DNA of 64,000 nucleotides from Planktothrix agardhii NIES-204 (GCA_003609755.1 AP017991.1:3397001-3461000); one strand, 5' to 3'; shown: positions 38,192 to 47,541, numbered from the stretch's first letter. Notes: generated by a model from the sequence alone, not told the origin. Numbers and translations: made by a program.

Positions 38192-39065
38192 TAAAAAGCT
38201 CCTGTTGAATGAAATCAAAATTTTGAGTGTTTTTATTTCTTCTAGTCTGTTTTTTCTGTGGAGGTAATAGCTTCTCACCTTTATATTCTTGCCATCCCAG
38301 AACTCGCCTCAGACCAATTTTAACATACTCCTCTTGAGATTCTATACTAATAGAATTTCTTCCTAATCGTTTGGCTACCGCACCCGATGTAAATGTACCT
38401 CCAAATGGATCAAGTACAATACCACCCTCCTGACTACTGGCAAGAATTATCCTCTCTAGCAATGCTTCAGGCTTTTGGGAAGGATGGTTTTCGTATTCTT
38501 CCATAAGATATCTAACACGAGGAAAATACCAGACATTCCCCGGTATTTTTTCCGAATTATAGGGACTAGGAACGGATTTTCTATAATCAATTAACTTCCG
38601 TTGCGCGCCTGTTTTTGCTTCTACTTTAATATTATTTGAGTTAAATACATAATTACTCTTATTTTTAACGCAATAAAGTAGGGGTTCATACATTGATCCA
38701 AAGTATTTTTTGGCTTGAACTCCTGAACTATCATAATGCCATATAATGCGGCTCAGAATTACTATTTTATTTCTTAAATAAAGATCAAAATATGGCATCG
38801 CTTGGGTACTTGCCATCACATATAAAGTTCCATTAGGCTTTAATATCCGAATACACTCATCCAGTAATTTATAAGCCCATACTGCATATTCATCATCAGA
38901 CTCCCACTTGTCGTGGAAATTTGAGAATTGTTTCCCGATATTATAGGGAGGATCAATAAAAATTAGATCTACAGATTCCGATGTTATTTCACTCGACAAA
39001 ATAGGTAAAGAATCACCGTGAAATATAATATGTCCCTGGTCTTCATATCGTTCAAACATTACCAT
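38172..39065 (-). CDS. Type II beta-class DNA adenine methyltransferase
   Basis: The 297-aa enzyme has motif IV first (IDPPYNIGKQF) and motif I near the C-terminus (VLDPFGGTFTSGAVAKRLGR), the permuted order of beta-class N6-adenine methyltransferases, with HPSQKPEALLERII between. It transfers methyl from S-adenosylmethionine to adenine in a specific site. The general pattern resembles YhdJ/AvaIII-like enzymes, but I cannot infer the site. Its partner endonuclease overlaps it downstream and is frameshifted, so the methylase may now be an orphan. The first ATG (39065) and a second two codons later are both possible starts. Confidence 0.9.
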   Translation of the reverse strand: MVMFERYEDQGHIIFHGDSLPILSSEITSESVDLIFIDPPYNIGKQFSNFHDKWESDDEYAVWAYKLLDECIRILKPNGTLYVMASTQAMPYFDLYLRNKIVILSRIIWHYDSSGVQAKKYFGSMYEPLLYCVKNKSNYVFNSNNIKVEAKTGAQRKLIDYRKSVPSPYNSEKIPGNVWYFPRVRYLMEEYENHPSQKPEALLERIILASSQEGGIVLDPFGGTFTSGAVAKRLGRNSISIESQEEYVKIGLRRVLGWQEYKGEKLLPPQKKQTRRNKNTQNFDFIQQELFNADSTA

Positions 39066-39183
39066 TGGTTAGGAAAGTAATTTGTAAAACAATAAAGTAT
39101 TAAATCCCCTTAGCGATCGCCCTAATCTAAAGTTACTAAATATCACCTTAGATCAGGACTTATTATAACCTTTTTTTCACTAT

Positions 39184-39908
39184 TTAACAACAACTAGAAC
39201 TAGCAGGAGCGCAACAGGAATCATCAGAATTTGTGATGGTAACGTGATAATGCTCTCCCTTGGTTTCTTCCGGTTTACGAATAGCATTTCGTCTACAATC
39301 GAATTCTGGGGCTGATTCTAGGGATATAGTTTCATGGGGTAAAATTCCTAAAATGTCTTGATAATAGGGGCCGTTTATGTTATTATAAATTTGATAGGTT
39401 TTATCACAAACTGCCATCCGTTCCCCCCGATATAAAATATGTCCGTCGTCGTCCATAACCTGTTTCCAAGGCCCTTTATAAATCACGGCTTGGTTTACAT
39501 CTAAACAGGGGCCGTCTTTGCCTTTAAATGCAGTAAGTAGGTGGTCATAATTAAAGTTAAAATCCTAAATGCTGTAAGCCCTTTAGAATAAGGATTTTAG
39601 CTTTCGGTTTGTTAACGTTATTTATGCCCGCCTACTTAACCGTTAGGGAACGAAACTCAATGCCATCAATAACTTGCCAAGGTTCTTCCTGTCGGGCTAA
39701 TATCTCAATACCATAAAATCCGGCCTGTTCAAAACGTTCTAAAAATTCATTTTCCCGAAACGCTCCAGCAATACAACCACTCCAAAGATCGGGATCATTT
39801 AAAATCCTAGGTGTGGGATCTTGATCGCAAACAATATCAGAAATAACTGCCCTTCCGCCCCGTTTTAAGACTCGATAAATTTCTTGAAATAGTTGATCCT
39901 TTCTTAAC
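39184..39908 (-). pseudogene. ArsM-like methyltransferase pseudogene (5' truncated, MITE-interrupted)
   Basis: Two reading pieces on the minus strand belong to one protein. The upstream piece (39908 to about 39639) reads DQLFQEIYRVLKRGGRAV, then PWQVIDGIEFRSLTVK and a stop made by an insertion. The downstream piece (39533 to 39184) reads AFKGKDGPCLDVNQAVIYKG and ends in CCAPASSSCC. Together they match the second half of cyanobacterial SAM-dependent arsenite methyltransferase-like proteins with a Cys-rich tail. The SAM-binding N-terminal half is missing: the frame begins directly at a heptamer array. Removing the TA-flanked insert at 39536-39638 gives continuous T-V-T-A-F-K-G. The frame from 39486 would give a 100-aa fragment, unlikely to be a gene. 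Confidence 0.7.
39534..39638. mobile_element. MITE of about 103 bp with 17-bp inverted ends and TA duplication
   Basis: The ends TAAGTAGGTGGTCATAA and, inverted, TAAGTAGGCGGGCATAA match at 15 of 17 positions. The element is flanked by TA (39534-39535 and 39637-39638). It has no coding capacity. TA duplication suggests mobilisation by an IS630/Tc1-type transposase, which is inference. Confidence 0.8.
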
Positions 39909-39941
39909 TGATAACTGATAACTGTTAACTGATAACTGATT
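39905..39941. repeat. Heptamer tandem array (AACTGAT type)
   Basis: Five units of AACTGAT and one-base variants lie precisely between the arsM-like pseudogene's broken 5' end and the glycosyltransferase stop, so this array marks the deletion or rearrangement joint. Confidence 0.8.
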
Positions 39942-40904
39942 TTAGCCGCCCCAGATTTTTTTAATTACTTGATCGGGAGAGATATCAGACATTTTGCCTG
40001 AAGGAGATTTAAGCCCAATTACCCGATCGCTTTTTGGTAATAATTTAGCGGGTTCAGTTGGGCCAAATAGGGCGATCGTATAGGTTCCCACCGCAACGGC
40101 TAGGTGCATCGGGGCACTATCGGTACAGAGCATTAAATTCGCCGAGGCGATCATCGCCGATAATTTACCAATATCCTCCGGTCGGGTGACTTTAACTTGG
40201 GGACAAGATTCGACAATTTGCTGCACTAAGGCCCCATCTTCTGGCCCCTGGACAATGATCACGGGGAGGTTAGGTTGGCGCTGTTGAATATCTTGAATAA
40301 TTTTTTGCCAACTGGCCACGGGGTAGATTTTATCAATGCCTTTTTGTTTGGCTAACTGGCTAGATCCCCCATGAATCAAAATATAACCACTATCCTTGAC
40401 TCCTAACCGTTTCTGTTCCGCTTCTCCCCAGTCGAGATCCAGTTTGGGCACATTAATTGATAATCCTGGGAAGGGACTAATAATATCCAACCCTTTGAGC
40501 AGGTCATAATACATTTCGGCGGCGTACTGCTCTGGTTTTAAGGGGACTGGGTTGCTAATAAATAACCCCTCACCCCCGCCTGCGTAACCAATGCGGGTGG
40601 GGATACCCGTTAACCACAATAACAACCCGACTGTCCAACTTTGACCCAGGGAGACTACCACTTCATATTCCCGGTCACGGACAATTCCTAAAAAATTTCC
40701 CCAGTCGGCTAAACTGTTCCGTCCCTTGAAATCATAGGTTAAAATTTCAGAAACGGACTTACAAACTCGATAAGCTCCCCTGGCTCTGGGTTCTACCATA
40801 ACAGAAATTTGGGCTTCGGGATAGGCTTGCTTGAGGCCATCAAGGGTGGGAAAAAACAGGATTTGATCGCCTATTCCACCTGGGACAAGGGCTAGTATTC
40901 TCAT
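39942..40904 (-). CDS. Glycosyltransferase family 9 (heptosyltransferase-like)
   Basis: The 320-aa protein has the GT9 two-domain GT-B pattern: MRILALVPGGIGDQILFFPT at the N-terminus, IRIGYAGGGEG-type loop (TRIGYAGGGEGLFI), and the C-terminal donor-site block IGKLSAMIASANLMLCTDSA with PMHLAVAVGT and ALFGPTEPA. GT9 enzymes add heptose or other sugars to lipopolysaccharide core on the cytoplasmic side of the inner membrane. Cyanobacteria usually lack heptose core, so another sugar is possible. The stop abuts a heptamer repeat. Confidence 0.88.
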   Translation of the reverse strand: MRILALVPGGIGDQILFFPTLDGLKQAYPEAQISVMVEPRARGAYRVCKSVSEILTYDFKGRNSLADWGNFLGIVRDREYEVVVSLGQSWTVGLLLWLTGIPTRIGYAGGGEGLFISNPVPLKPEQYAAEMYYDLLKGLDIISPFPGLSINVPKLDLDWGEAEQKRLGVKDSGYILIHGGSSQLAKQKGIDKIYPVASWQKIIQDIQQRQPNLPVIIVQGPEDGALVQQIVESCPQVKVTRPEDIGKLSAMIASANLMLCTDSAPMHLAVAVGTYTIALFGPTEPAKLLPKSDRVIGLKSPSGKMSDISPDQVIKKIWGG

Positions 40905-40983
40905 AATTAAAGAGTTAATCTACAAGGTCAGCTTAATTCTAATATGAACATAGAATTGTCAATCTTACCTCTAAATTTTCACA

Positions 40984-41676
40984 ATGCACCTATTAATTCC
41001 GGCGGCGGGTATGGGACGAAGAATGGGGAGCGATCGCAACAAATTGCTCCTAACTTTATTGGATAAACCCCTATTAGCCTGGACACTTGAAGCGGCGGAG
41101 GCGGCGACGGGTATTGACTGGATCGGGATCATGGGTCAACCCGTGGATTTTCCCGACTTTCAGGAAATTTTGGCCCAGCTTAATTTAACTAAACCCGTCG
41201 AGTTAATTCAGGGGGGTGAAACCCGTCAACAATCGGTTTATAATGGCTTACAGGCCTTACCAACCGATGCGGAGCGGGTGTTAATTCATGATGGGGCGAG
41301 ATGTTTGGCCACACCGGAGTTATTCGAGCGCTGTGGGATGGCTTTGCAGACTTGTTCGGGGTTAATTGCGGCGGTTCCAGTTAAGGATACGATTAAGGTT
41401 GTTGATCAAAATGGGTTAATTTTAGAGACACCCGATCGCCAACAATTATGGGCGGCGCAAACTCCCCAAGGTTTTGAGGTGAAATTATTAGAAGAATGTC
41501 ATGATCAGGGACGTCAACAGGGTTGGGAAGTCACCGACGATGCCGCTTTATTTGAAAAATGTGGGTTATCCGTTCATATTGTTATGGGAGAAGAAACTAA
41601 TTTGAAAGTGACAACTCCTGTAGATCTAAGTGTGGCCGAATTTATTTTAAGATCAAAAATCAAAAATCAGGAATAA
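40984..41676 (+). CDS. ispD: 2-C-methyl-D-erythritol 4-phosphate cytidylyltransferase
   Basis: The 230-aa enzyme has the CTP-binding N-terminus (HLLIPAAGMGRRMGSDRNKL), the substrate motif VLIHDGARCLATPE, the loop AAVPVKDTIKVV, and WAAQTPQGFEVKLL plus VTDDAALFEKCG. It makes CDP-methylerythritol in the MEP isoprenoid pathway, which in cyanobacteria feeds carotenoids, phytol and quinones. It is divergent from the GT9 gene and nearly adjacent to a membrane-protein gene (4 bases apart), which may be co-transcribed. Confidence 0.96.
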   Translation: MHLLIPAAGMGRRMGSDRNKLLLTLLDKPLLAWTLEAAEAATGIDWIGIMGQPVDFPDFQEILAQLNLTKPVELIQGGETRQQSVYNGLQALPTDAERVLIHDGARCLATPELFERCGMALQTCSGLIAAVPVKDTIKVVDQNGLILETPDRQQLWAAQTPQGFEVKLLEECHDQGRQQGWEVTDDAALFEKCGLSVHIVMGEETNLKVTTPVDLSVAEFILRSKIKNQE

Positions 41677-41680
41677 AAAT

Positions 41681-42274
41681 ATGATCGCCAAAACTACACT
41701 GAATAACTGGAAAAATATCTTAATTCGTGAGTTCATTAATCTCGGAATTATTAATTTATATTTAGCCTCATCCTTTAGTATTTTAGTAACCTTAAATTCC
41801 CTAGCTTTAGTTAAATATGGCATTAATGGCTTTAACTACGGAATTGAGATTATGGGAGCTTTAGTTTTAGGAAAGGTAATTCTTTTATCGGAAAAAATGC
41901 CAATTGTAGAACGCTATCAAGATAAGCCGTTAATTATTTCGGTGGGTTATAAATCCGTTTTATTTACCATCATTGCTTTGTTTTTTAATAGTATAGAACA
42001 TTTAATTGTAGGTTTATTTCAAAATGAATCTCTGGAACGGATTTTAATAGAATTTAAAAATCAAGTTTCTCAAATTGATTTATTTTATCAAATTTTATGT
42101 TTATTGATTGTTTTTATTCCTTTCTTTATGATGAGAGAATTGAATAAAATCTTAGGAAAGGGAACCTTATTTAATTTGTTTTTTAACAATAGGAGTTTGA
42201 AGGTTAAGGAAGTTGCTTCAATGCCTGCTCAAGAACTTCTACTCCAGCATGGGTCAGATGGGCATTTTCACTAA
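41681..42274 (+). CDS. Hypothetical multi-pass membrane protein
   Basis: The 197-aa protein has four likely membrane helices: about residues 21-42 (INLYLASSFSILVTL), 51-67 (IEIMGALVLGKVILL), 84-105 (YKSVLFTIIALFF) and 133-151 (FYQILCLLIVFIPFF). Family not recognised. It follows ispD by 4 bases and its last 24 codons overlap the 3' end of dusA on the opposite strand, so the C-terminal tail (PAQELLLQHGSDGHFH) may be only a by-product of read-through into that gene. Confidence 0.65.
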   Translation: MIAKTTLNNWKNILIREFINLGIINLYLASSFSILVTLNSLALVKYGINGFNYGIEIMGALVLGKVILLSEKMPIVERYQDKPLIISVGYKSVLFTIIALFFNSIEHLIVGLFQNESLERILIEFKNQVSQIDLFYQILCLLIVFIPFFMMRELNKILGKGTLFNLFFNNRSLKVKEVASMPAQELLLQHGSDGHFH

Positions 42275-43196
42275 TATAACGTTTCCAGGCTTTTGTCCCT
42301 GGTTGTCGGGCAAATAACTCTAAAAAATGGCGGGTCATACTATTTAATTTTACCCCTTTTTGTAACCAATATTCCAGATAGGGATACATAGCTTCTATGA
42401 CTTCTTGACGGGTCAAGGGAGGTGTCTTTTCTCCATAGATTTCTTGATCCGCCGTTGCAAACAAATAGGGGTGATCATAGGCGGCGCGTCCGATCATCAC
42501 AGCATCAACAAATTGCAATTGATCTTTAACTTCTGCTAAGGTTTTAAACCCGCCATTAATTTCAATAAATAGCTGGGGAAACTCTTGTTTTAAACGATGA
42601 ACTTCTTCATATCTTAATGGGGGAATAGTCCGGTTTTCTTTGGGGCTTAAACCCTGTAACCAAGCTTTGCGTGCATGAACAATAAAATGTTGACATCCGG
42701 CGTTAGCAACTATTCTGACAAAATGCGCCATATATTCATATTTGTCCTGGTCATCAATACCAATTCGATGTTTAATTGTCACCGGAATATTAACGACTTT
42801 TTGCATTGCTTCCACTGCTTTAGCTACTAACTCCGGTTGCGCCATTAAACAAGCCCCAAAATTACCATTCTGCACCCGATCACTGGGACATCCCACGTTT
42901 AAATTAACCTGGTCATATCCCATATCTTCGGCTATTTTAGCGCAAGTTGCCAGATGATTCGGATTATCTCCTCCTAATTGTAATACTAGGGGTTTTTCTT
43001 CGGGTGAAAATCCCAATAATTGCTCTTGATCTCCATGCAAAATTGCCGCCGTTGTCACCATTTCGGTATATAGCAAAGTTCGCCGGGTGATTTGTCGCAT
43101 AAAATAGCGATAATGGCGATCGGTGCGATCCATCATTGGTGCAATACTGAGGGGATAAACCTGATTTGAGGTGACAATTGAGGTCGGAAGATTCAT
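42204..43196 (-). CDS. dusA: tRNA-dihydrouridine(20/20a) synthase
   Basis: The 330-aa flavoenzyme has the Dus TIM barrel: IAPMMDRTDRHYRYF at the N-terminus, LQLGGDNPNHLATCAKIA (FMN site), NLNVGCPSDRVQNGNFGACLM (in part NVGCPSDRVQNGNFGACLM) with the catalytic Cys, VTIKHRIGIDD, FIVHARKAWLQGLSPKENR in the DusA-specific region, and INGGFKT plus VMIGRAAYDHPYLF. It reduces U20/U20a in tRNA with NADPH and FMN. The subfamily call rests on the RTDRHYR and KAWLQGLSPKENR motifs. It converges with the membrane-protein gene, overlapping by 71 bases. Confidence 0.95.
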   Translation of the reverse strand: MNLPTSIVTSNQVYPLSIAPMMDRTDRHYRYFMRQITRRTLLYTEMVTTAAILHGDQEQLLGFSPEEKPLVLQLGGDNPNHLATCAKIAEDMGYDQVNLNVGCPSDRVQNGNFGACLMAQPELVAKAVEAMQKVVNIPVTIKHRIGIDDQDKYEYMAHFVRIVANAGCQHFIVHARKAWLQGLSPKENRTIPPLRYEEVHRLKQEFPQLFIEINGGFKTLAEVKDQLQFVDAVMIGRAAYDHPYLFATADQEIYGEKTPPLTRQEVIEAMYPYLEYWLQKGVKLNSMTRHFLELFARQPGTKAWKRYISENAHLTHAGVEVLEQALKQLP

Positions 43197-43201
43197 GGAA
43201 T

Positions 43202-45709
43202 TTAGGATTTTGTGGCTTTTAATTCTAAGGTGATTTTGAGTTTTCCACTCACGGGGTTAGACGGTTGCCAAGTTAAGAGCGATCGGCGAATTTTATCAAT
43301 AATCATTGCCTGTTTTATATTATTATCTAAATCCAGATTAGAGTCAATATCATCAAAAATGGCTCGTTGGACATTTCCTTGATCAATAATCATTTCAAAG
43401 GTCACTTTTCCATTGATTTGATCGGCTAAATTTAAGCCTTGTAAATAACGGTTGAGGTCATTAATTAGGGTGCGATCGCTAATTCCTGCAACTTCAACAA
43501 CTGTTATTTTTACAGGACTATTTCCGACTGCATTAATATTTGTGGGTTCCGGGTTTATTCCCCAAATAGGAGGAGGCGGTGGCGCAATTTCTGGACTACG
43601 TTGACCGCCATAATTATTATAACCAGATGCAGAACGAGTTGGCCCGAAATTAATAGGAGCAGATGAGGGTAATTGAGCAGGTTTGGGTGTGCCAAAAATA
43701 CCATCATAACTCACCCCTTGGGGCAATTCTAGGGGAACTTCTACGGTTTGACGGGTTCCATTGGGATCGACTCTAACTTCTTCGCTGACGGCGATAAAAG
43801 CGGTATATTCTGATAGTAATTGATAGGATAAAGCGGTGCGTGTTACCCCTTCAACCCCTGACTTTGTTTCCCCGGAAAACATTTGATTCATCAGGTCTTT
43901 AATTCTCGCCCGTCCCCACAATTTAGCAATGGCAATGTTACCAGATTCGTTATTATTGATCTCAGGAAAATTAACGGTTAAGGTTTGTTCATAGCGATCG
44001 CCTTTTGCGGTTATTCCGGTGATTTTTAATAAGCCATTACGCCGATCTAATTTACGCCCAAACAACACTAAAGGTTGATTATCAAACAAATCTGATAAGC
44101 TGATCGGATAAATTTCGGGTTTTAATCCTTCCCCTTGCCAAGTGATTTCCATATCTGTTAGAATGGGGTTATTAATTTGTTTGAAAAAAGTTTCCACAAC
44201 GGTTTCTGTAGGTTCATCTTGACGCACAATTTGGGTTGTTCCCCGGCCGATTTCTCCCAAACGATTAAGTAAAAAAAGATTGACAGAACTTCCCACCCCA
44301 AAGGCGTACAATCTATTTCCGGGTTTAAGTTTATTTTGAACTTCTGCAATTATTTCTTGATCATTTCCAATATATCCATCTGTTAATAAAACGATACTAC
44401 GTAGGCGACCCGTCGGGGGAGAGGGAAATTTCATTACCGTCTGGATTCCATTTAATAATTCCGTCCCGCCATTAGCTTCTAATTGATTAATATAATTCAA
44501 GGCTTTTTGTCGGTTAGCGGCGGTATTTTCTAGGGGAGTTTCTGATAGGGTATTGGTGGTATTGGCAAAATCAATAATATTAAAGGTATCTTCGGAATTT
44601 AATCCTTGAATAAATCTTTTCATTAATTCTTGAGATTTTTTCAGGGGTTCTCCTTCTTGGGAACCGGAGGTATCCATCAGAAAAATAACATCTTTCGCAA
44701 TAATTTGATTAGGATTATAACTAATTGCAGGTAACAAATAGGCGGCAAAATGTCCTCCCTGTTGATCTACTTCTGTTAATACCGATGCTCTGGTATTTTC
44801 TCCTGAAATCTGATATCTTAGAATTAGATCTTTATTGGGAATTTGATCGGATTGATCTAAACTAACAAATATCCGATTTCCCTGCTGTTGGGTAATAATT
44901 TTATGGGAAGTTGATCGGACATTTTCAATCGCAACCCCCGCATCAATTTCAACATCAACTTGAATTTTATGGGGGGATTTTGTCTCTCGGTCAATAATTG
45001 GTGACGTGATCCGATCCGCATCGGGAACTTGATCGGTATTGGGTTGATTTTTATTAATTAATTGACCGGGAATATAACGGGGGCCAACTACCATCGGAAA
45101 CACAAATTCATAGTTTCCCCCTTCAAATTTTAATTGATCAATATAGCGAATCGTTACGGATATTTGTTCGCCGGGTTGAATATTAGCTACAGACTGAGTA
45201 AATATATTATCTCTTTCCTGTTCTAATAATGCGGTGGTGCGACCTTGAGCTTTAGCCCGTTGATAGATTTCCTTGGCGTCTTCTCGGGTTTCAATTTTGG
45301 ATTTTATGGTGCGATCGCCTATTTTAATTACCATCTGATCAACGGCGGCTTGATCGGGAAGGGGAAATACATAAATCGCTTCTAAAGGTTCTTTAAAAGG
45401 ATTTTCAAAGGTTTGAGAAACTTCAACCTGTGAAACATTCCCCGAAATTTTAGCCTTAACCTGGGTTTGTTTTAATGGAAAAACTTGGCTTTTAGTTTCA
45501 GATTGAACATATAAATTGCCTAATTGTTTATCCATGGTTTGTTGAGGAAGTTGTGCTAATTTTAATACTGAGGATTGACGATTCAACTGTTGAGATAAAA
45601 TAGCAAAACTTGGGGGAGTATTTACCATAAAATTCAAACTATTGAAAATCATAATTCCCAAGGAAAGCCCAGCTATATTTGATAAAGAGTTCATAAATAA
45701 AATTGTCAT
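43202..45709 (-). CDS. VIT and vWA domain surface protein
   Basis: The 835-aa protein has an N-terminal hydrophobic segment (SLSLGIMIFNSLNFM-like, from residue 10), a VIT domain (KAKISGNVSQVEVSQTFENP, IYVFPLPDQAAVDQMV, REDAKEIYQRAKAQG), and a vWA domain with an intact MIDAS (FLMDTSGSQEG, LLTDGYIGN). A Pro-rich linker precedes a C-terminal domain (TFEMIIDQGNVQRAIFDD) of the type seen in cyanobacterial TonB-like proteins. It is probably exported and metal-dependent adhesive. It lies 6 bases from the dusA start on the same strand. Confidence 0.88.
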   Translation of the reverse strand: MTILFMNSLSNIAGLSLGIMIFNSLNFMVNTPPSFAILSQQLNRQSSVLKLAQLPQQTMDKQLGNLYVQSETKSQVFPLKQTQVKAKISGNVSQVEVSQTFENPFKEPLEAIYVFPLPDQAAVDQMVIKIGDRTIKSKIETREDAKEIYQRAKAQGRTTALLEQERDNIFTQSVANIQPGEQISVTIRYIDQLKFEGGNYEFVFPMVVGPRYIPGQLINKNQPNTDQVPDADRITSPIIDRETKSPHKIQVDVEIDAGVAIENVRSTSHKIITQQQGNRIFVSLDQSDQIPNKDLILRYQISGENTRASVLTEVDQQGGHFAAYLLPAISYNPNQIIAKDVIFLMDTSGSQEGEPLKKSQELMKRFIQGLNSEDTFNIIDFANTTNTLSETPLENTAANRQKALNYINQLEANGGTELLNGIQTVMKFPSPPTGRLRSIVLLTDGYIGNDQEIIAEVQNKLKPGNRLYAFGVGSSVNLFLLNRLGEIGRGTTQIVRQDEPTETVVETFFKQINNPILTDMEITWQGEGLKPEIYPISLSDLFDNQPLVLFGRKLDRRNGLLKITGITAKGDRYEQTLTVNFPEINNNESGNIAIAKLWGRARIKDLMNQMFSGETKSGVEGVTRTALSYQLLSEYTAFIAVSEEVRVDPNGTRQTVEVPLELPQGVSYDGIFGTPKPAQLPSSAPINFGPTRSASGYNNYGGQRSPEIAPPPPPIWGINPEPTNINAVGNSPVKITVVEVAGISDRTLINDLNRYLQGLNLADQINGKVTFEMIIDQGNVQRAIFDDIDSNLDLDNNIKQAMIIDKIRRSLLTWQPSNPVSGKLKITLELKATKS

Positions 45710-45890
45710 TATTTGAGTTAGACTATTAATTGGAGATACTCACTAAGACCCGATTCTGATTATAAACGTTCCTGAGTCAGATCACTTTTTTACAGTCCCA
45801 AAACGACCGGAGGAAAAGCTACAATTTTTGTCTGTGAATAGTGATTGTATCGTTTGTTACTTCGTCTGAATCATCAGATTTTCAGGAAAA

Positions 45891-45920
45891 TTCAGCAGGG
45901 ACTAAATAAACGGCTATAAT
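45891..45920 (+). promoter_or_regulatory. Possible sigma-70-type promoter upstream of lpxB
   Basis: TATAAT at 45915-45920 is an exact -10 box; TTCAGC at 45891-45896 is a weak -35 with an 18-base spacer. It lies 65 bases upstream of the lpxB start, in a region otherwise free of genes. Confidence 0.4.
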
Positions 45921-45984
45921 CTGAGGTTGGGTTATGAATAAAACCGATCTAATCCGTTCCCAAATTATTTACTATTGAGTTCTA

Positions 45985-47205
45985 ATGCTTCCAAATCAAA
46001 CCCTAATTCGGATTTTTATAAGTACGGGAGAAGTCTCTGGCGATTTACAAGGGTCAATGTTAATTGAAGCCTTATTTAGACAAGCTAAAAATCAGAATAT
46101 CCCTATAGAAATTATAGCATTAGGCGGGGAAAAAATGGCCGCAGCCGGAGCAATATTATTAGGAAATACTACAGGAATTGGTTCCGTTGGGCTTTTAGAA
46201 TCTTTACCATATATTATTCCGACTTATTTAATTCAGCAAAAAACTAAACAATATTTAAAAAATCATCCCCCCGATATTGTAATTTTAATTGATTATATGG
46301 GGCCGAATATTGGTATCGGAAATTTTATTAAAAATCACTTCCCCAAATTGCCGATTTTTTATTATATTGCACCGCAAGAATGGGTGTGGTCATTAGGTTC
46401 AAAGAGTACGGAACAAATTATTAAATTAACCGACAAAATTTTAGCGATTTTTCCAGAAGAAGCCCGTTATTTTAAATCAAAAGGTGCCCAGGTAACTTGG
46501 GTGGGTCATCCTTTATTAGACCGGATGAAAACGGCCCCCAGTAGAGAAGAATCTCGGATCAAATTAGGGATGAAACCCGATGAAATTGCGATCGCTTTAC
46601 TTCCGGCTTCCCGATGGCAAGAAATTAAATATTTAATGCCAATATTATTAGAAGCTGCTAAACAAATTCAAGTCAAAATTCCTGGGGTTAAATTTTGGAT
46701 TCCCGTATCTTTACCCGAATATTATAAAACCATAGAAACCGCCATTAAAAACTATCAATTAAATGCGGTTTTAGTTTCAACAAAAGCAGGAAATTGTCAA
46801 ACCTTAGAAGTAATATCCGCCGCTGATTTAGCAATTACCAAATCAGGAACCGTTAACTTAGAAATTGCCTTATTAAATGTTCCCCAAGTTGTGGTTTATC
46901 GAGTCAGTAATTTAACCGCTTGGCTGGTTCGTCGTTTCTTAAATTTTTCAGTTCCGTTTATATCCCCAACTAATTTAGTCCAAATGCAAGCCATCGTGCC
47001 TGAACTTGTTCAAGAAGAAGTGACTCCTGAAAATATTGTGCGAGAGGCAATAGAATTGCTAACTAATCAACCCAAAAGACAGAAAATATTAAATCACTAT
47101 CAACAGATGAAACAGGCATTAGGAGAGGAAGGAGTGTGCGATCGGGCGGCGTTAGAAATTCTCAGTAGTATAGCAGGGAACACCGGATCAGTAAACAGTG
47201 AATGA
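45985..47205 (+). CDS. lpxB: Lipid-A-disaccharide synthase
   Basis: The 406-aa GT19 enzyme has the standard motifs: FISTGEVSGDLQGSMLIEAL (start), IALGGEKMAAAGA, GSVGLLESLPYIIP, VILIDYMGPNIGIG, YYIAPQEWVWSLGS, VGHPLLDRM, LLPASRWQEI, AADLAITKSGTVNLE and VVVYRVSNLTAW. It joins lipid X and UDP-diacylglucosamine into the lipid A disaccharide on the cytoplasmic membrane face. A slightly shorter start would also keep the core. It stands alone beside the DGR locus. Confidence 0.94.
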   Translation: MLPNQTLIRIFISTGEVSGDLQGSMLIEALFRQAKNQNIPIEIIALGGEKMAAAGAILLGNTTGIGSVGLLESLPYIIPTYLIQQKTKQYLKNHPPDIVILIDYMGPNIGIGNFIKNHFPKLPIFYYIAPQEWVWSLGSKSTEQIIKLTDKILAIFPEEARYFKSKGAQVTWVGHPLLDRMKTAPSREESRIKLGMKPDEIAIALLPASRWQEIKYLMPILLEAAKQIQVKIPGVKFWIPVSLPEYYKTIETAIKNYQLNAVLVSTKAGNCQTLEVISAADLAITKSGTVNLEIALLNVPQVVVYRVSNLTAWLVRRFLNFSVPFISPTNLVQMQAIVPELVQEEVTPENIVREAIELLTNQPKRQKILNHYQQMKQALGEEGVCDRAALEILSSIAGNTGSVNSE

Positions 47206-47401
47206 GTTTGCTGGATTTAGAAGTGTCCTAACTGTAATGCGTAGCGCTATAGTGGTCAAGCCACTGTTCAGTTAATTCCTACCAAGCGACTTGACCCAGT
47301 TTGATTTTTGGATGCTGTCGCCACCATCTCAGGCACAGGTCTGGACTCTTGATCATACTCCTCACGAATTCCCATCCGCTAGTTCCGATACTCCAGAGTC
47401 T

Positions 47402-47541
47402 TGCACACTAACCAGGGACGCACCAACAACCCAACAAACCCGAAAGCCGTTGTTGTTGTTGAAGTTGTCGGGGGTGTTCCTGTCACGATTAGCAGAACGG
47501 CAGTTATCAGGATTGTTGATCCACGAACCGCCCCGCAGACA
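47402..47541 (-). repeat. DGR template repeat (TR)
   Basis: The 140-base segment is a near-copy of 49093-49232. Read on the minus strand it has 28 adenines, 26 of them in its central half, and encodes an Asn-rich string (NFNNNNGF). Thirteen of the adenines differ in VR; none of the other 112 bases does. It lies 20 bases beyond the reverse transcriptase stop, so it probably sits on the same transcript. Confidence 0.97.

Noticed and set aside
39184-39486. Independent 100-aa gene ending in CCAPASSSCC
   Set aside because: The frame continues upstream past the Met into sequence that joins the arsM-like fragment once the MITE is removed, so it is a pseudogene piece.
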